Part shown: piece by piece, positions 8,165 to 17,611 of the stretch
How the letters are laid out: every line of letters begins with the position of its first letter
How positions within the stretch are numbered: the stretch's first letter is position 1
Assembly (NCBI GenBank): GCA_016713665.1
Contig: JADJOR010000011.1
Location: forward strand, 496,001-560,000
Origin: Deltaproteobacteria bacterium
Lineage (GTDB): Bacteria > Myxococcota_A > UBA9160 > UBA4427
Length of the DNA stretch: 64,000 nucleotides
Direction of reading: 5' to 3'
The notes under the pieces: generated by a model
What the model saw: only the letters and a program-made list of their open reading frames with translations
Told to the model about the DNA's origin: nothing
Database searches by the model: none
Program-made: the position numbers and the translations under genes

Positions 8165-9580
8165 TCAGTTCCCGAAACGGATCTGGACGTGGCGGCGGCG
8201 GGCGGCGATCGCCGACGCCCGGGCAGCCGGCGAGAAGTCGGGCGTGTCCTGCGGCAGCTTCGCCCGGACCTCGGCGAGCTTCACCTTCTCGACCGCCGGC
8301 GCCTTCGCCTTCGGAAACGATTTCAGCGGGGACCCGTCGAAGCGGATCAGCATCGCGCCTCTCGGCAGCCCGGCCGTGTCGAGCCAGTTCTTCACGCCCG
8401 GGTCCCGGGACGAGACGACGAAGCGATAGGCGCCGTCGCGGCTGCGATGGGCCTGATCGGCCGAGAGGCTCGTCTGGCGATTCGCATACTCGAGGGACGA
8501 GAACCAGGGATCGGCGAGCTGGATGCCCTGGTAGCGGGCGTCGATCGGCCAGAGCGTCACGATCAGGGCCTCGTCTTCGGCGAGCTCGAAATGGCCGGTG
8601 CTCATGTAGCGGCCGGTGACACCGCCGACGGCGGTCGGATCGGCGGGGAGCGAGAGCGTATTCGCCGGGCGGGACGCCATGTAGCCGTGGAGGACGAAGT
8701 CGGGCCAGGTCGCGACCGAGCGCGTCAGGTCGGCCGCCGCCCGCTCGAGGCGCGCCGCCATCTCGGCGCGGGTCGCGACGGGCTTCGTCCGGCCCTCGAA
8801 GCCGACGCGATCGATGTGGACCTCGCCGGGCGTCTCCTTCTCCCAGTCGCTGAAGACCTGGCGGACGATCAGGTCCGTCGCGTCCGACGCGTTGGCGAGC
8901 CAGTTCGCGCCCTGCTTCTCGGGCGAGAGGAAGATTTCGAAGCGCCCATCCGCGTCGAAGCGGATGTCGCCAAACGTCAGCGTCGAGACCGAGCGCCCGC
9001 CGCCCTTGCGCCAGGGCTCGCCGGCGTAGACCTGGAGCTCGAGACCGCGCTCGCCGCCGAGCCGGCCCCAGATCCGATAGGTCGCGTCGCCGCGGATGCG
9101 GGTGAACGCATAACGCTGGTCCGGGTTGTCGCCGCCCTCCCGGATCCGGAAGTCGAGGATGCGAAAGAGCGGGAAGTCCGGATCCTGGATCACGCTCTCC
9201 TCGAGCGCCGCGATCAGCATGCTCGAGAGGAACGCGAAGCCGCTCGCCCGGTTCAACGGATCCCGATAGAAGGGATGCCGCATCACGATCTCGCCCGCCT
9301 CGGCCACCGCCTGCACGAGGCGTTGGTGAGCCGCCTCGAGCCGGCGATCCTCGTCGTCCCGGACGAACGCGACATCGGGCTCGCCGCTCGCGCTCGGCGC
9401 GGCGGCCGCGCTCGCCGTCGGGGCCTGGCCCGCAGCGGCCGCCTTCCCCGCCGCGCGCTCATCGGCCGCGAGCGACGCCCCGGGCACGCTCAGCGCGACG
9501 AGCGCAACGAGCGCGACGAACTGCGCGGACGGGACGCACGCCCGACTGCTGGAAGTAGACCGGTCACTGCGCCGCGTCAT
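8165..9580 (-). CDS. Exported DUF1214 domain protein
   Basis: 471 aa from an ATG at 9580 preceded by GGAGGGAGGT. The N-terminus has a basic start and the hydrophobic segment FVALVALVALSVPGASLAA, a signal peptide probably cleaved before DERAAG. The C-terminal half has the DUF1214 pattern, including YQGIQLADPWFSSLEY, YRFVVSSRDPGVKNWLDT and a final RFDGSP region. The function of DUF1214 is not established. A second, unexported DUF1214 protein occurs at 37548. It lies between two P450 genes on the same strand. Confidence 0.84.
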   Translation of the reverse strand: MTRRSDRSTSSSRACVPSAQFVALVALVALSVPGASLAADERAAGKAAAAGQAPTASAAAAPSASGEPDVAFVRDDEDRRLEAAHQRLVQAVAEAGEIVMRHPFYRDPLNRASGFAFLSSMLIAALEESVIQDPDFPLFRILDFRIREGGDNPDQRYAFTRIRGDATYRIWGRLGGERGLELQVYAGEPWRKGGGRSVSTLTFGDIRFDADGRFEIFLSPEKQGANWLANASDATDLIVRQVFSDWEKETPGEVHIDRVGFEGRTKPVATRAEMAARLERAAADLTRSVATWPDFVLHGYMASRPANTLSLPADPTAVGGVTGRYMSTGHFELAEDEALIVTLWPIDARYQGIQLADPWFSSLEYANRQTSLSADQAHRSRDGAYRFVVSSRDPGVKNWLDTAGLPRGAMLIRFDGSPLKSFPKAKAPAVEKVKLAEVRAKLPQDTPDFSPAARASAIAARRRHVQIRFGN

Positions 9581-9593
9581 CGAGACCTCCCTC

Positions 9594-9637
9594 CGTCCGT
9601 CCGCCGTCCGTCCGCCGTCCGTCCGTCGTCCGTCCGT
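9594..9637. repeat. Four tandem copies of an 11-bp unit
   Basis: Unit CGTCCGTCCGC, with the last base T in copies three and four. It lies in the leader between the second P450 stop (9664) and the DUF1214 start (9580), so it is transcribed ahead of the DUF1214 gene if the three genes form one operon. Copy number may vary by slippage. Confidence 0.85.
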
Positions 9638-9663
9638 CGGCGATCCGCCCTTCGATCCGCCGG

Positions 9664-10836
9664 TCAATCCGCCCGTCGACCCAGGGCGAGCTCGATCTCT
9701 CCGTGGGCCCGTGCCCAGCGCGAGTGGACCCACCCGGGCTCGCGCACGAGCGCGTAGTCCGGGTAGCGCGCCAGCAGCTCCTCGAAGGCGATGCGCGCTT
9801 CCATCCGGGCGAGCGAGGCGCCGAGGCAGAAGTGGACGCCGTGGCCGAAGGCGAGATGGCGCGTGATCTTGCGGGTCACGTCGAATCGCTCCGGCGCCTC
9901 GAACTCCCGCTCGTCGAGGTTCGCCGCCGCCCAGACGAGCAGCACGCGCTGGTCGGCGGGGATCGTGCGGCCGTGGAGCTGGAGCGGTTTTCGTGATTGA
10001 CGCGGCAGCGCCTGGGCCGGCGGCTCGAAGCGCAGCGCCTCCTCGACGGCGTTCGGGATCCGACCCGGCTCGCGGACGAGCAGCGCCTGCTGCTCCGGAT
10101 GCTGCGCGAAGAGCACCGTGCCGTTCCCGATCAAGGACGTCGTGGTGTCGTTGCCCGCGACGATCAGCTGGTAGCAGAACCCGAGGATCTCCTCGTCGGC
10201 GAGCTTCTCGCCGTCGATCTCCGCGGCGACGAGCGCGCTCATCAGATCCGAAGCCGGCTTGCTCCGCCGTTCGTCGAGGAGCAGCGCGAACTCCTCGTAG
10301 ATGCGCCTCGACGGCTCCTCGATCGACTCCGTGATCGTCTTCGACGGATCGGTCGTCAGCATGCAGCGGGTATGGGAGAGGAACGTCTCGCGGCGCTCCG
10401 GCGGGACACCGATCATCTCGGCGATGATCTGGCCGGGCAGCGGCTCGGCGAAGGCCCGGACGAACTCGCAGACATCACGTCCGTCGAGCGCGTCGAGCAG
10501 CTCGCGGGCGAGCGCCCGCACCCTGCCCTCCATCTCGTTCACCCGCCGATAGGTGAACGCCCGGGAGACCAGCGCGCGCAGCCGATCGTGGCGCGGCGGG
10601 TCCATGAAGTTCAGCATCGGGAGCAGCGTCTGCATCTCTTCGATGCCCTCGGTCGAGAGCGTCTCGAGATCGAGCGTCGCGTTCCAGACGTCTTCGAAGC
10701 GGGAGATCGCCCAGATGCCGCGCTCGGGATGGTGGTAGATGGGCGCTTCGTCACGCAGGCGGCGATAGATGGCATGGGAGCGATCCTGATGCTCCGCGAG
10801 ATAGGGGTCGTAGAAGCAATCGGCTCGTCCGCTCAA
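9664..10836 (-). CDS. Cytochrome P450
   Basis: 390 aa. The start is a TTG at 10836 directly behind GAGGAGG. All core motifs are present: I-helix LIVAGNDTTTSLIG, ExxR in AVEEALRFEPP, PERFDVTRK and heme loop FGHGVHFCLGASLARM with cysteine near residue 337. Soluble bacterial P450 of the CYP107/CYP125-like type; subfamily not assignable by eye. It heads the minus-strand series P450, DUF1214, P450, GlcG-like and diverges from the SDR at 11185. Confidence 0.92.
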   Translation of the reverse strand: MSGRADCFYDPYLAEHQDRSHAIYRRLRDEAPIYHHPERGIWAISRFEDVWNATLDLETLSTEGIEEMQTLLPMLNFMDPPRHDRLRALVSRAFTYRRVNEMEGRVRALARELLDALDGRDVCEFVRAFAEPLPGQIIAEMIGVPPERRETFLSHTRCMLTTDPSKTITESIEEPSRRIYEEFALLLDERRSKPASDLMSALVAAEIDGEKLADEEILGFCYQLIVAGNDTTTSLIGNGTVLFAQHPEQQALLVREPGRIPNAVEEALRFEPPAQALPRQSRKPLQLHGRTIPADQRVLLVWAAANLDEREFEAPERFDVTRKITRHLAFGHGVHFCLGASLARMEARIAFEELLARYPDYALVREPGWVHSRWARAHGEIELALGRRAD

Positions 10837-11184
10837 CTCGTCCTCCTCGATCGGCGCCCCGCCCCGAGCCGTTCACCCGCGTCGACCGCGGCGTTCGCGT
10901 GACCGTACGGACGGAGAGAGCCGGGCCGGCGAGCCCTTAACATGAAAGACGCACGCGACGACCCCGCGCATCCTATCACGCGCCCATGGGGCAGACCATC
11001 GACTTTCGCGCCAAGCGGGGCTCCGGACGGGTGCCCGCCGGCCTCTCCCGGTCGGAACCCGGATTCGATGCTAAACAGCACGAAGCGGAGCAGCGGGCGT
11101 CGCGCAAGCACGCGAGAAGCGCCGACCGTGACCGACGCGCGGGGCGCGCGGAACGATGGGAACGATGGGAACGAGAGGAGTACC
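10837..11184. other. 348-bp divergent intergenic region
   Basis: Lies between the P450 (minus) and SDR (plus) starts and presumably holds both promoters. I found no gene with family support. An open frame from 10942 would merely extend the SDR by 81 residues of low-complexity sequence, and no convincing palindrome or sigma-70 box stood out. Confidence 0.5.
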
Positions 11185-11994
11185 ATGCGGGTCGATTTCT
11201 CGGGCAAGGTCGCGATCGTGACGGGGGCGGGCCGCGGCATCGGGCGCGAGATCGCCCGGTCGTGGGCGGGCTGCGGCGCGTCGGTGGTGTGTGCGGCGCG
11301 CTCCGCGGATCAGATCGAAGCGGTCGCGGCCGAGATCCGCGCGGCGGGCGGTGCGGCACGGGCCTTCGCCTGCGACGCCCGCGTCGAGTCCGAGCTGAAG
11401 GCCCTCGTCGCGTCGACGATCGAATCGTTCGGTCGCATCGATCTCGTCGCGAACAACGCCGGCGCCGGCGGCGCCTACTCGACTCTGCAATCGAGCGACG
11501 AGGAGATCGTCGACTGCTTCCGGCTCAACGCGATCGCGCCGCTCCATCTCTCGCGTTTCGCGCTGCCCCACATGCAGCAGGTCGGCGGCGGGGCGATCGT
11601 CAACATCTCCTCGGGCATGGCGATCCTCGCCGACTACGGCGGCGTCGCCTACGGCGCGGCGAAGGCGGCGCTCGAGCAGATCACGAACATGCTCGCCCTC
11701 GAGTTCGCCCCGAAGGTCCGCGTCAACGCGATCCGCAGCGGGTCGATCCGGACCTCGATGCTCGAGGACGGCCTCTTCCGCGCCCATCCCGAGATGGAGT
11801 CGGAGATCCTGCGCTGGACCCCCGGCGCCCGACTCGGCACGCCGCGGGACATCGCCGCCGCTGCGACCTTCCTCTGCTCCGACCACGCGCCGTACATCAC
11901 GGGGGCGATCCTCGACGTCGACGGCGGCCTCAATTCCCCGAAATCGCCGCTCGCCCTCTCCGCCATGGCCAACCAGAAGCTGGCTTCCTGGTAG
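11185..11994 (+). CDS. SDR-family oxidoreductase
   Basis: 269 aa from the ATG at 11185, preceded by ACGAGAGGAG. VAIVTGAGRGIGREIA is the nucleotide-binding motif, NNAGAGG the structural motif, NISSG the catalytic serine and YGAAKAAL the Tyr/Lys pair; it ends with LDVDGG. CAARS after strand two suggests NADP preference. Six bases after its stop a GTG opens the frame of the peptidase-hydrolase fusion, so the two may be co-transcribed. Confidence 0.9.
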   Translation: MRVDFSGKVAIVTGAGRGIGREIARSWAGCGASVVCAARSADQIEAVAAEIRAAGGAARAFACDARVESELKALVASTIESFGRIDLVANNAGAGGAYSTLQSSDEEIVDCFRLNAIAPLHLSRFALPHMQQVGGGAIVNISSGMAILADYGGVAYGAAKAALEQITNMLALEFAPKVRVNAIRSGSIRTSMLEDGLFRAHPEMESEILRWTPGARLGTPRDIAAAATFLCSDHAPYITGAILDVDGGLNSPKSPLALSAMANQKLASW

Positions 11995-12116
11995 TCGCCG
12001 TGGCCCGCGCCGCCGCGCCCACCTCGAAGCGGAAGCCGCAACGGAAGCCTGATCGGAATCCGAAACGGAAGACCAGGCGGAGCCCCGCCCGCAAGCGCGA
12101 CGTCCGTCGCGACTCG

Positions 12117-13988
12117 ATGGACTTCCGCGACCTGATCTACCGCCCGGCGCTGATCCCGCTCGCTCCCCGATTGATGCCCGATCCCCGACGCCTCGCGATC
12201 CTCGACCAGGGAAGCGAAGGCGCTTGCACCGGCTTCGGCCTCGCCGCCGTGATCGACTATCTCGCATCGGAGAGGCTCGCATCGGAGAGGCTCCCATCGG
12301 AGAGGTTGGCCTCTGGAAAGCGCCCGACCGCGCGGCGCTCGCCGTCGCATGGGCGTGTCAGCCCGCGGATGCTCTTCGAGATGGCGAAGCGCCACGACCA
12401 GTGGCCGGGCCAGCGCTACGACTGGAGCAGCGCCCGGGGCGCGATGAAGGGCTGGCACAAGAACGGCGTCTGCTCCGAAGCGGCGTGGCCCTGGGATCCC
12501 GAGGATCCGGGCTTCCTCACCGCCGAGCGCCAGCAGGACGCCCTCGCCGTCCGACTCGGCGCCTACTATCGGATCCTGCCCCGCCGCACCGACGTCCACG
12601 CGGCGCTCGGCGAGGTCGGCGCCGTCTTCGCGTCGGCCGCAGTCCACGCCGGCTGGCAGGATCCCGTTGGCGGCATCATCCCGTTCGATCCGGCCGCCGA
12701 CGAAGAAGGCGGCCACGCCTTCGCCCTCGTCGGCTACACCGAGCACGGCTTCCTCGTCCAGAACTCCTGGGGCCCCGACTGGGGCGGGTTCCGATCCGGG
12801 AAGAGGCGCTATCGCGGCGTCGCCCTCTGGCGCTACGACGACTTCGACCGCAACGTCTGGGACCTCTGGGTCGCCCGCCTCGCGCTGCCGCTCGAGCCCG
12901 AGAGCCACCCCGTCTCGAGCAAGTACACGCTCTCCGCCGGCGGGACGCGGCTCTCGACCTCGGGACCGCCACGGCACGCGATCCGCGACCACTACCTCCA
13001 CGTCGACGACGGTCTCTACGAATCGCAAGGGGATTATCCGAGCGGGCCGCGCGAGGCCGAGGACATCCTGCGGCGCGCCGTCCAGGGCGAGGCGAAGGGC
13101 AAGCCTCCGGCCCACCTCCTGCTCTACGCCCACGGCGGCCTCAACGACGTGAAGGATGCGGCCCGCCGCGTCGCACGCTGGCGCCCGGTCTTCGACGCGA
13201 ACGACGTCCACGCGCTTCATTTCATCTGGGAGACGGGCCTCGCCGAGGAGCTGCGCGATCTGCTGGTCGGCAAGCGCCCGCAGGTCGAGGCGCGCGTCGG
13301 CGCCGCGAGCGATTGGTGGGATCGGGTGCTCGAACGGCTGACCCGGCCGGTCGGCGCGGCGCTCTGGCGGGAGATGCAACGCGACGCCGAGCGCGCCTTC
13401 GAGGCGAAGGACCGGGCCGGCTCCCACGCGCTCGCGACCCTGGCGGGGCTGCTCGCGGCGATGCCGGTGAAGCAGCGCCCGCGCCTGCATCTCGTGGGCC
13501 ACAGCGCCGGCTCGATCTGGCATGCCCACGCGCTCACCCGCTGGGCGGCCCTCGGCGGGCCGGTGATCGAGAACCTGATCCTCTTCGCGCCGGCCTGCAC
13601 CCACGCCCTCTTCGACGCGGCGATCCGTCCGGCCCTCGCCTCGGGACGGGTCGCGGCGCTCCACCACTATCTGCTCGACGACGCGACCGAGGCCGGCGAC
13701 GACGTCGCGAAGATCTACCGCAAGTCGCTGCTCTATCTCGTCTCGAACGCCTATCAGCGCCGCGACGCGGTCGAGCCGATCCTCGGGATGGCGAAGTTCC
13801 TGGACCGGCTCCCGGCCGCCGGTCTCGAGGGACGCATCACGCATCACGTGAGCCCTCGCGACGCCGCCTGGACCGCCGCCCGAACCCACGGCGCCTTCGA
13901 TCAGGACGAGGCGACGATGAACTCGATGCTCGCCCTCGTGCTGGGTCGCCAGCCCGAGCCGCGCTTCACGGCGTCGGCTCTGTCCTGA
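12117..13988 (+). CDS. C1 papain-like peptidase fused to an alpha/beta-hydrolase-like domain
   Basis: 623 aa from ATG 12117; a GTG at 12000 would add a Lys/Arg-rich extension. Residues about 25-260 are a papain-fold domain: ILDQGSEGACTGFGLA gives the oxyanion Gln31 and nucleophile Cys37, EEGGHAFALVGY the His200, and LVQNSWGPDWGG the Asn216. Residues about 330-500 resemble a serine hydrolase: LLYAHGGLNDV, then LHLVGHSAGS with nucleophile Ser463. No signal peptide is visible. A 45-bp in-frame repeat lies between Cys37 and the rest of the peptidase. Function unknown; the double catalytic architecture is unusual. Confidence 0.82.
   Translation: MDFRDLIYRPALIPLAPRLMPDPRRLAILDQGSEGACTGFGLAAVIDYLASERLASERLPSERLASGKRPTARRSPSHGRVSPRMLFEMAKRHDQWPGQRYDWSSARGAMKGWHKNGVCSEAAWPWDPEDPGFLTAERQQDALAVRLGAYYRILPRRTDVHAALGEVGAVFASAAVHAGWQDPVGGIIPFDPAADEEGGHAFALVGYTEHGFLVQNSWGPDWGGFRSGKRRYRGVALWRYDDFDRNVWDLWVARLALPLEPESHPVSSKYTLSAGGTRLSTSGPPRHAIRDHYLHVDDGLYESQGDYPSGPREAEDILRRAVQGEAKGKPPAHLLLYAHGGLNDVKDAARRVARWRPVFDANDVHALHFIWETGLAEELRDLLVGKRPQVEARVGAASDWWDRVLERLTRPVGAALWREMQRDAERAFEAKDRAGSHALATLAGLLAAMPVKQRPRLHLVGHSAGSIWHAHALTRWAALGGPVIENLILFAPACTHALFDAAIRPALASGRVAALHHYLLDDATEAGDDVAKIYRKSLLYLVSNAYQRRDAVEPILGMAKFLDRLPAAGLEGRITHHVSPRDAAWTAARTHGAFDQDEATMNSMLALVLGRQPEPRFTASALS
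12261..12305 (+). repeat. In-frame 15-bp tandem repeat, three copies
   Basis: Unit CTCGCATCGGAGAGG (third copy CTCCCATCGGAGAGG), encoding LASER-LASER-LPSER inside the peptidase domain, shortly after the catalytic cysteine. Being a multiple of three, copy changes would keep the frame. Confidence 0.85.
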
Positions 13989-16242
13989 CGGACGGAAGAG
14001 CGGACTCCGCCTCGCGAATCGCAGCTCCGGAGTCCGAGACCGCCGTCGGATCGACGGGCGGTCCCGCGCCCACCGGCGCCGGCGACGGCCCGGCCGCGGC
14101 GATCGCCGCGCCCGATCCCGCGGCCCCGACACCGTCGGGCAGGCCACCGCCCACCGCCGGCGCGCCGGGCACCCCGGCGGCGATCGCGGGCGCGACGGCC
14201 TCTTCCTCGGGCCAGGGCGAAGGAACGAAGCGAGCGCGCCGGACCTTGCGATCCGCGGCCACCGGGACCCAGCCCGGGTAGGGCACCGTGCTGCGCACCC
14301 ACTCCCCGGTCTCCGAGCTCACGCCCGCGAAGCGCAAGCCGTCGGGCACCGCGAATTCCCCGGGCTTCCGGCCCGCGAGCGCCTGATCCATGAAGGCCGT
14401 CCAGATCGGGAGCGCTGCCCCGGCGCCGGTGCGATGGCGGGCCATCGGGGTCCGGTCGTCGTGGCCGACCCAGACGCCCGTCACGATCTCCGGCGTGTAG
14501 CCCAGAAACCAGGCGTCGCGGTTCTCGTTGGTCGAGCCGGTCTTGCCGGCGACGCCGGTCCCGAGGCGGGCGGCACCGTGGCCCGTTCCATACCAGGCGC
14601 GCACGGCCTCCTTCATCAGGTAGGTCGTGAGATAGGCGTCGATCGAGCCGATGCGCTTCTTCGATTGGCGTGGCGGCAGGTCCGCGGCCTTCACGTCCTC
14701 GAGCAGGACCTTGCCGTCGGCGTCGACGACGCGGCGCACGACGCGCGGATCGCGATTGCGCCCGCCCCGGGCGAAGGTCCCGTAGGCGGAGGTCAGCTCG
14801 AGCAGCGTGACCTCGTTCGTCCCGAGGCCGAGCCCGAGATCGCGGGAGAGCTTCGAGCGGATGCCGGCCCGGCGCGCGTAGTCGATCACTCGATCGACGC
14901 CGACCTCCTCGACCAGGCGGATCGTCGGATTGTTGAGCGAGCGCGCAAAGGCCTCCGTCATGCTGACGGGCCCGCGGAACTCGCCGTTGTAGTTCTTCGG
15001 CCTCCACCACTTTCCGGTCTTGCGATCGCGGAACTCGACTTGATAATCGTAGAGCGTCGCGTTCGGCGGATAGCCGAGCTCGAGGGCGGCCCCGTAGGCG
15101 AAGGGCTTGAAGGCGGAGCCCGGCTGGCGCTTCGCCTGCACCGCGCGATTGAAGCGACTCCGGCCGAAGTCGGAGCCGCCCACCATCGCGAGCACGTCGC
15201 CCGACTTCACGTCGAGGGCCACGAGCGCGCCCTCCGCCGGCCGGCCCTGCCGGTCGCGCACACCGTCCTTCTTCATCGCTTCGAGCCCGCGCCGCACCGC
15301 AGCCACCGCCTCGCGCTGCATGCGCGCATCGAGGGTCGATTCGATGCGCAGCCCGCCGCGCAGGACGAGCTCGGAGCCGAGCGCCTCGAAGACCTGCTGG
15401 CGCACCTCCTCGACGAAGTAGGCGGCGTCGGTGAACTGCTCGCGATCGACGAGCTCGACGATCTCCGGCTTGTCGCCGAGGGCGACCGAGGTCGCGCCCC
15501 GGGCGAGGCGGCCGGTGTCCCGCATGCGCAGGAGGACGGCGCGTCGATTGTCCTCGGCGGCCCGGGGATCGCGATGGGGCGAGCGGCGCGACGGCGCCGG
15601 CGGCAGCCCCGCGAGCAGCGCCGCCTCCGAGACCGAGAGCGACCCGACGGGCTTCCCGAAATAGGTCATCGCCGCCTCGGCGATGCCGTAGGCCCCGCTC
15701 CCGAAGTAGATCTGGTTGAGATAGATCTCGAGGATCTCGTCCTTGCTGAGCGTCCACTCGATCTCGAGGGCGAGCGCCACGTCGCGCAGCTTGCGCATGT
15801 AGGTCCGCTCGGGATTCAGGTAGATGTTCTTCGCGACCTGCTGCGTGATCGTGCTGGCGCCCTGCTCGATGCGACCCGCGCGCAGGTTCGCGAACGCGGC
15901 GCGCAGCATCCCGAAGACGTCGATGCCGGAGTGGCGGTAGAAGCCATCGTCCTCGGCGGCGAGGATCGCGTCGACGACGTGGGGGGGAATGTCTCGCAGG
16001 GCGACCATCTGCCTTCGCTGCTCGACGAAGCGACCGATCGGGACGCCGTGGCGATCGACGACGACGCTCGGGAGCGGCGGCCGGTAGCGATCGAGGTCGC
16101 CGACGTCGGGCAGCCCGGACCAGACGACGGAGGTGAAGAGCAGCCCGCCTCCCACCAGGCCGAGCAGGAGCAGCGCGGCGACGAGCAGAGCCGTGCGGCG
16201 AAGCGTGAGCGTGGGGAGGCGACGAGCGAATCGGCGAAGCAT
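13966..16242 (-). CDS. Class A penicillin-binding protein (PBP1A-like transglycosylase/transpeptidase)
   Basis: 758 aa from ATG 16242; a GTG at 16299 is an alternative. The N-terminal helix TALLVAALLLLGLVGGGLLF anchors it in the inner membrane. The GT51 domain shows ILAAEDDGFYRHSGID, with the catalytic Glu, and GASTITQQVAKN. The transpeptidase domain has QPGSAFKPFAYG (SxxK), SLNN (SxN) and GKTGST (KTG). It polymerises and crosslinks peptidoglycan in the periplasm. The C-terminal ~100 residues are Ala/Pro/Gly-rich. Its stop overlaps the convergent peptidase-hydrolase by 23 bp. Confidence 0.95.
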   Translation of the reverse strand: MLRRFARRLPTLTLRRTALLVAALLLLGLVGGGLLFTSVVWSGLPDVGDLDRYRPPLPSVVVDRHGVPIGRFVEQRRQMVALRDIPPHVVDAILAAEDDGFYRHSGIDVFGMLRAAFANLRAGRIEQGASTITQQVAKNIYLNPERTYMRKLRDVALALEIEWTLSKDEILEIYLNQIYFGSGAYGIAEAAMTYFGKPVGSLSVSEAALLAGLPPAPSRRSPHRDPRAAEDNRRAVLLRMRDTGRLARGATSVALGDKPEIVELVDREQFTDAAYFVEEVRQQVFEALGSELVLRGGLRIESTLDARMQREAVAAVRRGLEAMKKDGVRDRQGRPAEGALVALDVKSGDVLAMVGGSDFGRSRFNRAVQAKRQPGSAFKPFAYGAALELGYPPNATLYDYQVEFRDRKTGKWWRPKNYNGEFRGPVSMTEAFARSLNNPTIRLVEEVGVDRVIDYARRAGIRSKLSRDLGLGLGTNEVTLLELTSAYGTFARGGRNRDPRVVRRVVDADGKVLLEDVKAADLPPRQSKKRIGSIDAYLTTYLMKEAVRAWYGTGHGAARLGTGVAGKTGSTNENRDAWFLGYTPEIVTGVWVGHDDRTPMARHRTGAGAALPIWTAFMDQALAGRKPGEFAVPDGLRFAGVSSETGEWVRSTVPYPGWVPVAADRKVRRARFVPSPWPEEEAVAPAIAAGVPGAPAVGGGLPDGVGAAGSGAAIAAAGPSPAPVGAGPPVDPTAVSDSGAAIREAESALPSVRTEPTP

Positions 16243-16413
16243 GGATGGGGGCACCGTCTCCGGGCTCCCAACGATAGGTGACCCCCGCAGCCGGGTCACC
16301 CTTGCACGTCCGAGCTTGGCGGATCGGAAACGGAATTGTCACGCGGCCCGATGGCGCGGCGGGCCGGCAGGCCGAGCGCAACTCGGCCGCCCGGTCGCCG
16401 CATGGCGCCCGGC

Positions 16414-17595
16414 TCAGCCGCGCAGCCCGGGCAGCACGGACTCGCCGAGCGTCCGGATGCTGTTCAGGATGCGCGCGGGCTCGAGCGGACCGAACTGCAT
16501 CAGGCAGAGCAGTCGATCGACCCCGAGCGCCTGGATCGCCTGGAGCTTGCGGCGACACGTGTCGATGTCGCCGATCACCGCCGTCGGAATCGCCTCGATC
16601 GTCGCGAGCGCCTCCTCGGGATCGATCGGCAACCCCGCGCGCTGGCGATGCAGCAGGCGGATCGTGGGATTCGGATCGGCGAGCTCCTCGGGCGTCGGCG
16701 GCGGCTCGGGACCTTCGAGGGCGGGGCTGCCGGCGGCGCTCTGGCTCTCGTGGCCGCGGACGATCGTGAACCAGTTGTCGCGCTGGACGCGGAACGTGAA
16801 GGGCGCGGCGTTCATGAACCAGAGCGCGGCCTCGGCGGCGCGGGACTCGACGACCTCCCGGCGGGTCTCGGCGCAGTGGACCAGGACGAAGACCGCGCGC
16901 TGCGCATTGATCGAGGCACCGGCGGGATTCTCACAGGCGGCGAGGCCGCGATCGTAGGCCTCGAGCTGGAGCCGGATGTAGTCGAGCGTCGCGAGGGGGG
17001 CGGCCGCGAGCAGCCCGACGCCGAGGCGGCCGGCGCGTTCCGAGGAGGTCGGCGTGCTGACCGTCTGCCAGAGCGGCGGATGCGGCTGCTGCAGCGGCTT
17101 CGGCGCGAACTCCCGCCGCGGGATCTTCGCGAGCTCGCTCTTCCACTCGAACTCCCCGGGCGCCCAGATGCGCGGGAGCATGCGCAGCGCCTCCTCGAGG
17201 GAGGCGGTCGTCGTCTCGGGGTCGACCTCGAAGGTCTCCCACTCGGCCCCGCCCGAGCGCGCGAGGCCGAGCTCGAGGCGACCGCCCGAGAGCACGTCGA
17301 TCCAGGCCGCCCGCTCGGCGACGCGGACCGGGTGATTGATCTCGAAGGGCGAGAGGATGCCCGCGGTGCCGAGGCGGATGCGGCGGGTGTGCTGGGAGAG
17401 CACCGCGAGCCAGAGGTCGGGGGCCGAGCTCATGCTGAACTCGGGGGAGGTGTGGTGCTCGACGGACCACCAGCAGCCGTAGCCGAGCTCGTCGGCGAGG
17501 CGGGCCTGGTCGAGGGTGTCGGCGATCAGCCGGCGGGGGTCGAGCCGGGACGAGTCGAGCGCGCTCTGCAGCTCGTTGAAGATGTCGAGAATCAC
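16414..17595 (-). CDS. LLM-class (luciferase-like) flavin-dependent oxidoreductase
   Basis: 393 aa. ARLADELGYGCWWSVEHHTS, RIRLGTAGILSPFEINHPVRVAERAAWIDVLSGGRLELGLARSG and the C-terminal VIGDIDTCRRKLQAIQALGVDRLLCLMQFG are typical of the luciferase alpha-chain-like family. Probably FMNH2- or F420-dependent and soluble. It ends 171 bp before the PBP1A start and begins 16 bp after the aldo/keto reductase stop, so it may be the last gene of a minus-strand run from 18829. Confidence 0.88.
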   Translation of the reverse strand: MILDIFNELQSALDSSRLDPRRLIADTLDQARLADELGYGCWWSVEHHTSPEFSMSSAPDLWLAVLSQHTRRIRLGTAGILSPFEINHPVRVAERAAWIDVLSGGRLELGLARSGGAEWETFEVDPETTTASLEEALRMLPRIWAPGEFEWKSELAKIPRREFAPKPLQQPHPPLWQTVSTPTSSERAGRLGVGLLAAAPLATLDYIRLQLEAYDRGLAACENPAGASINAQRAVFVLVHCAETRREVVESRAAEAALWFMNAAPFTFRVQRDNWFTIVRGHESQSAAGSPALEGPEPPPTPEELADPNPTIRLLHRQRAGLPIDPEEALATIEAIPTAVIGDIDTCRRKLQAIQALGVDRLLCLMQFGPLEPARILNSIRTLGESVLPGLRG

Positions 17596-17611
17596 GCGCT
17601 TCTCCTCGGAG

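Noticed and set aside
9594..9637. Short tandem repeats (also 1038-1076 and 12261-12305) as CRISPR-like arrays.
   Set aside because: The units are 11-15 bp with no spacers and no cas genes in the window.
11649..16281. Very long open frames opposite the SDR, peptidase-hydrolase and PBP1A genes (11649-14147 minus, 14434-16281 plus).
   Set aside because: They mirror strong genes on the other strand, are Arg/Ala/Gly-rich without any domain, and result from high GC at third codon positions. The same holds for 2468-4378 minus, 17516-19564 plus, 27025-28611 plus, 29695-31101 plus, 31365-33272 plus, 37034-40960 plus and 37488-40952 minus.
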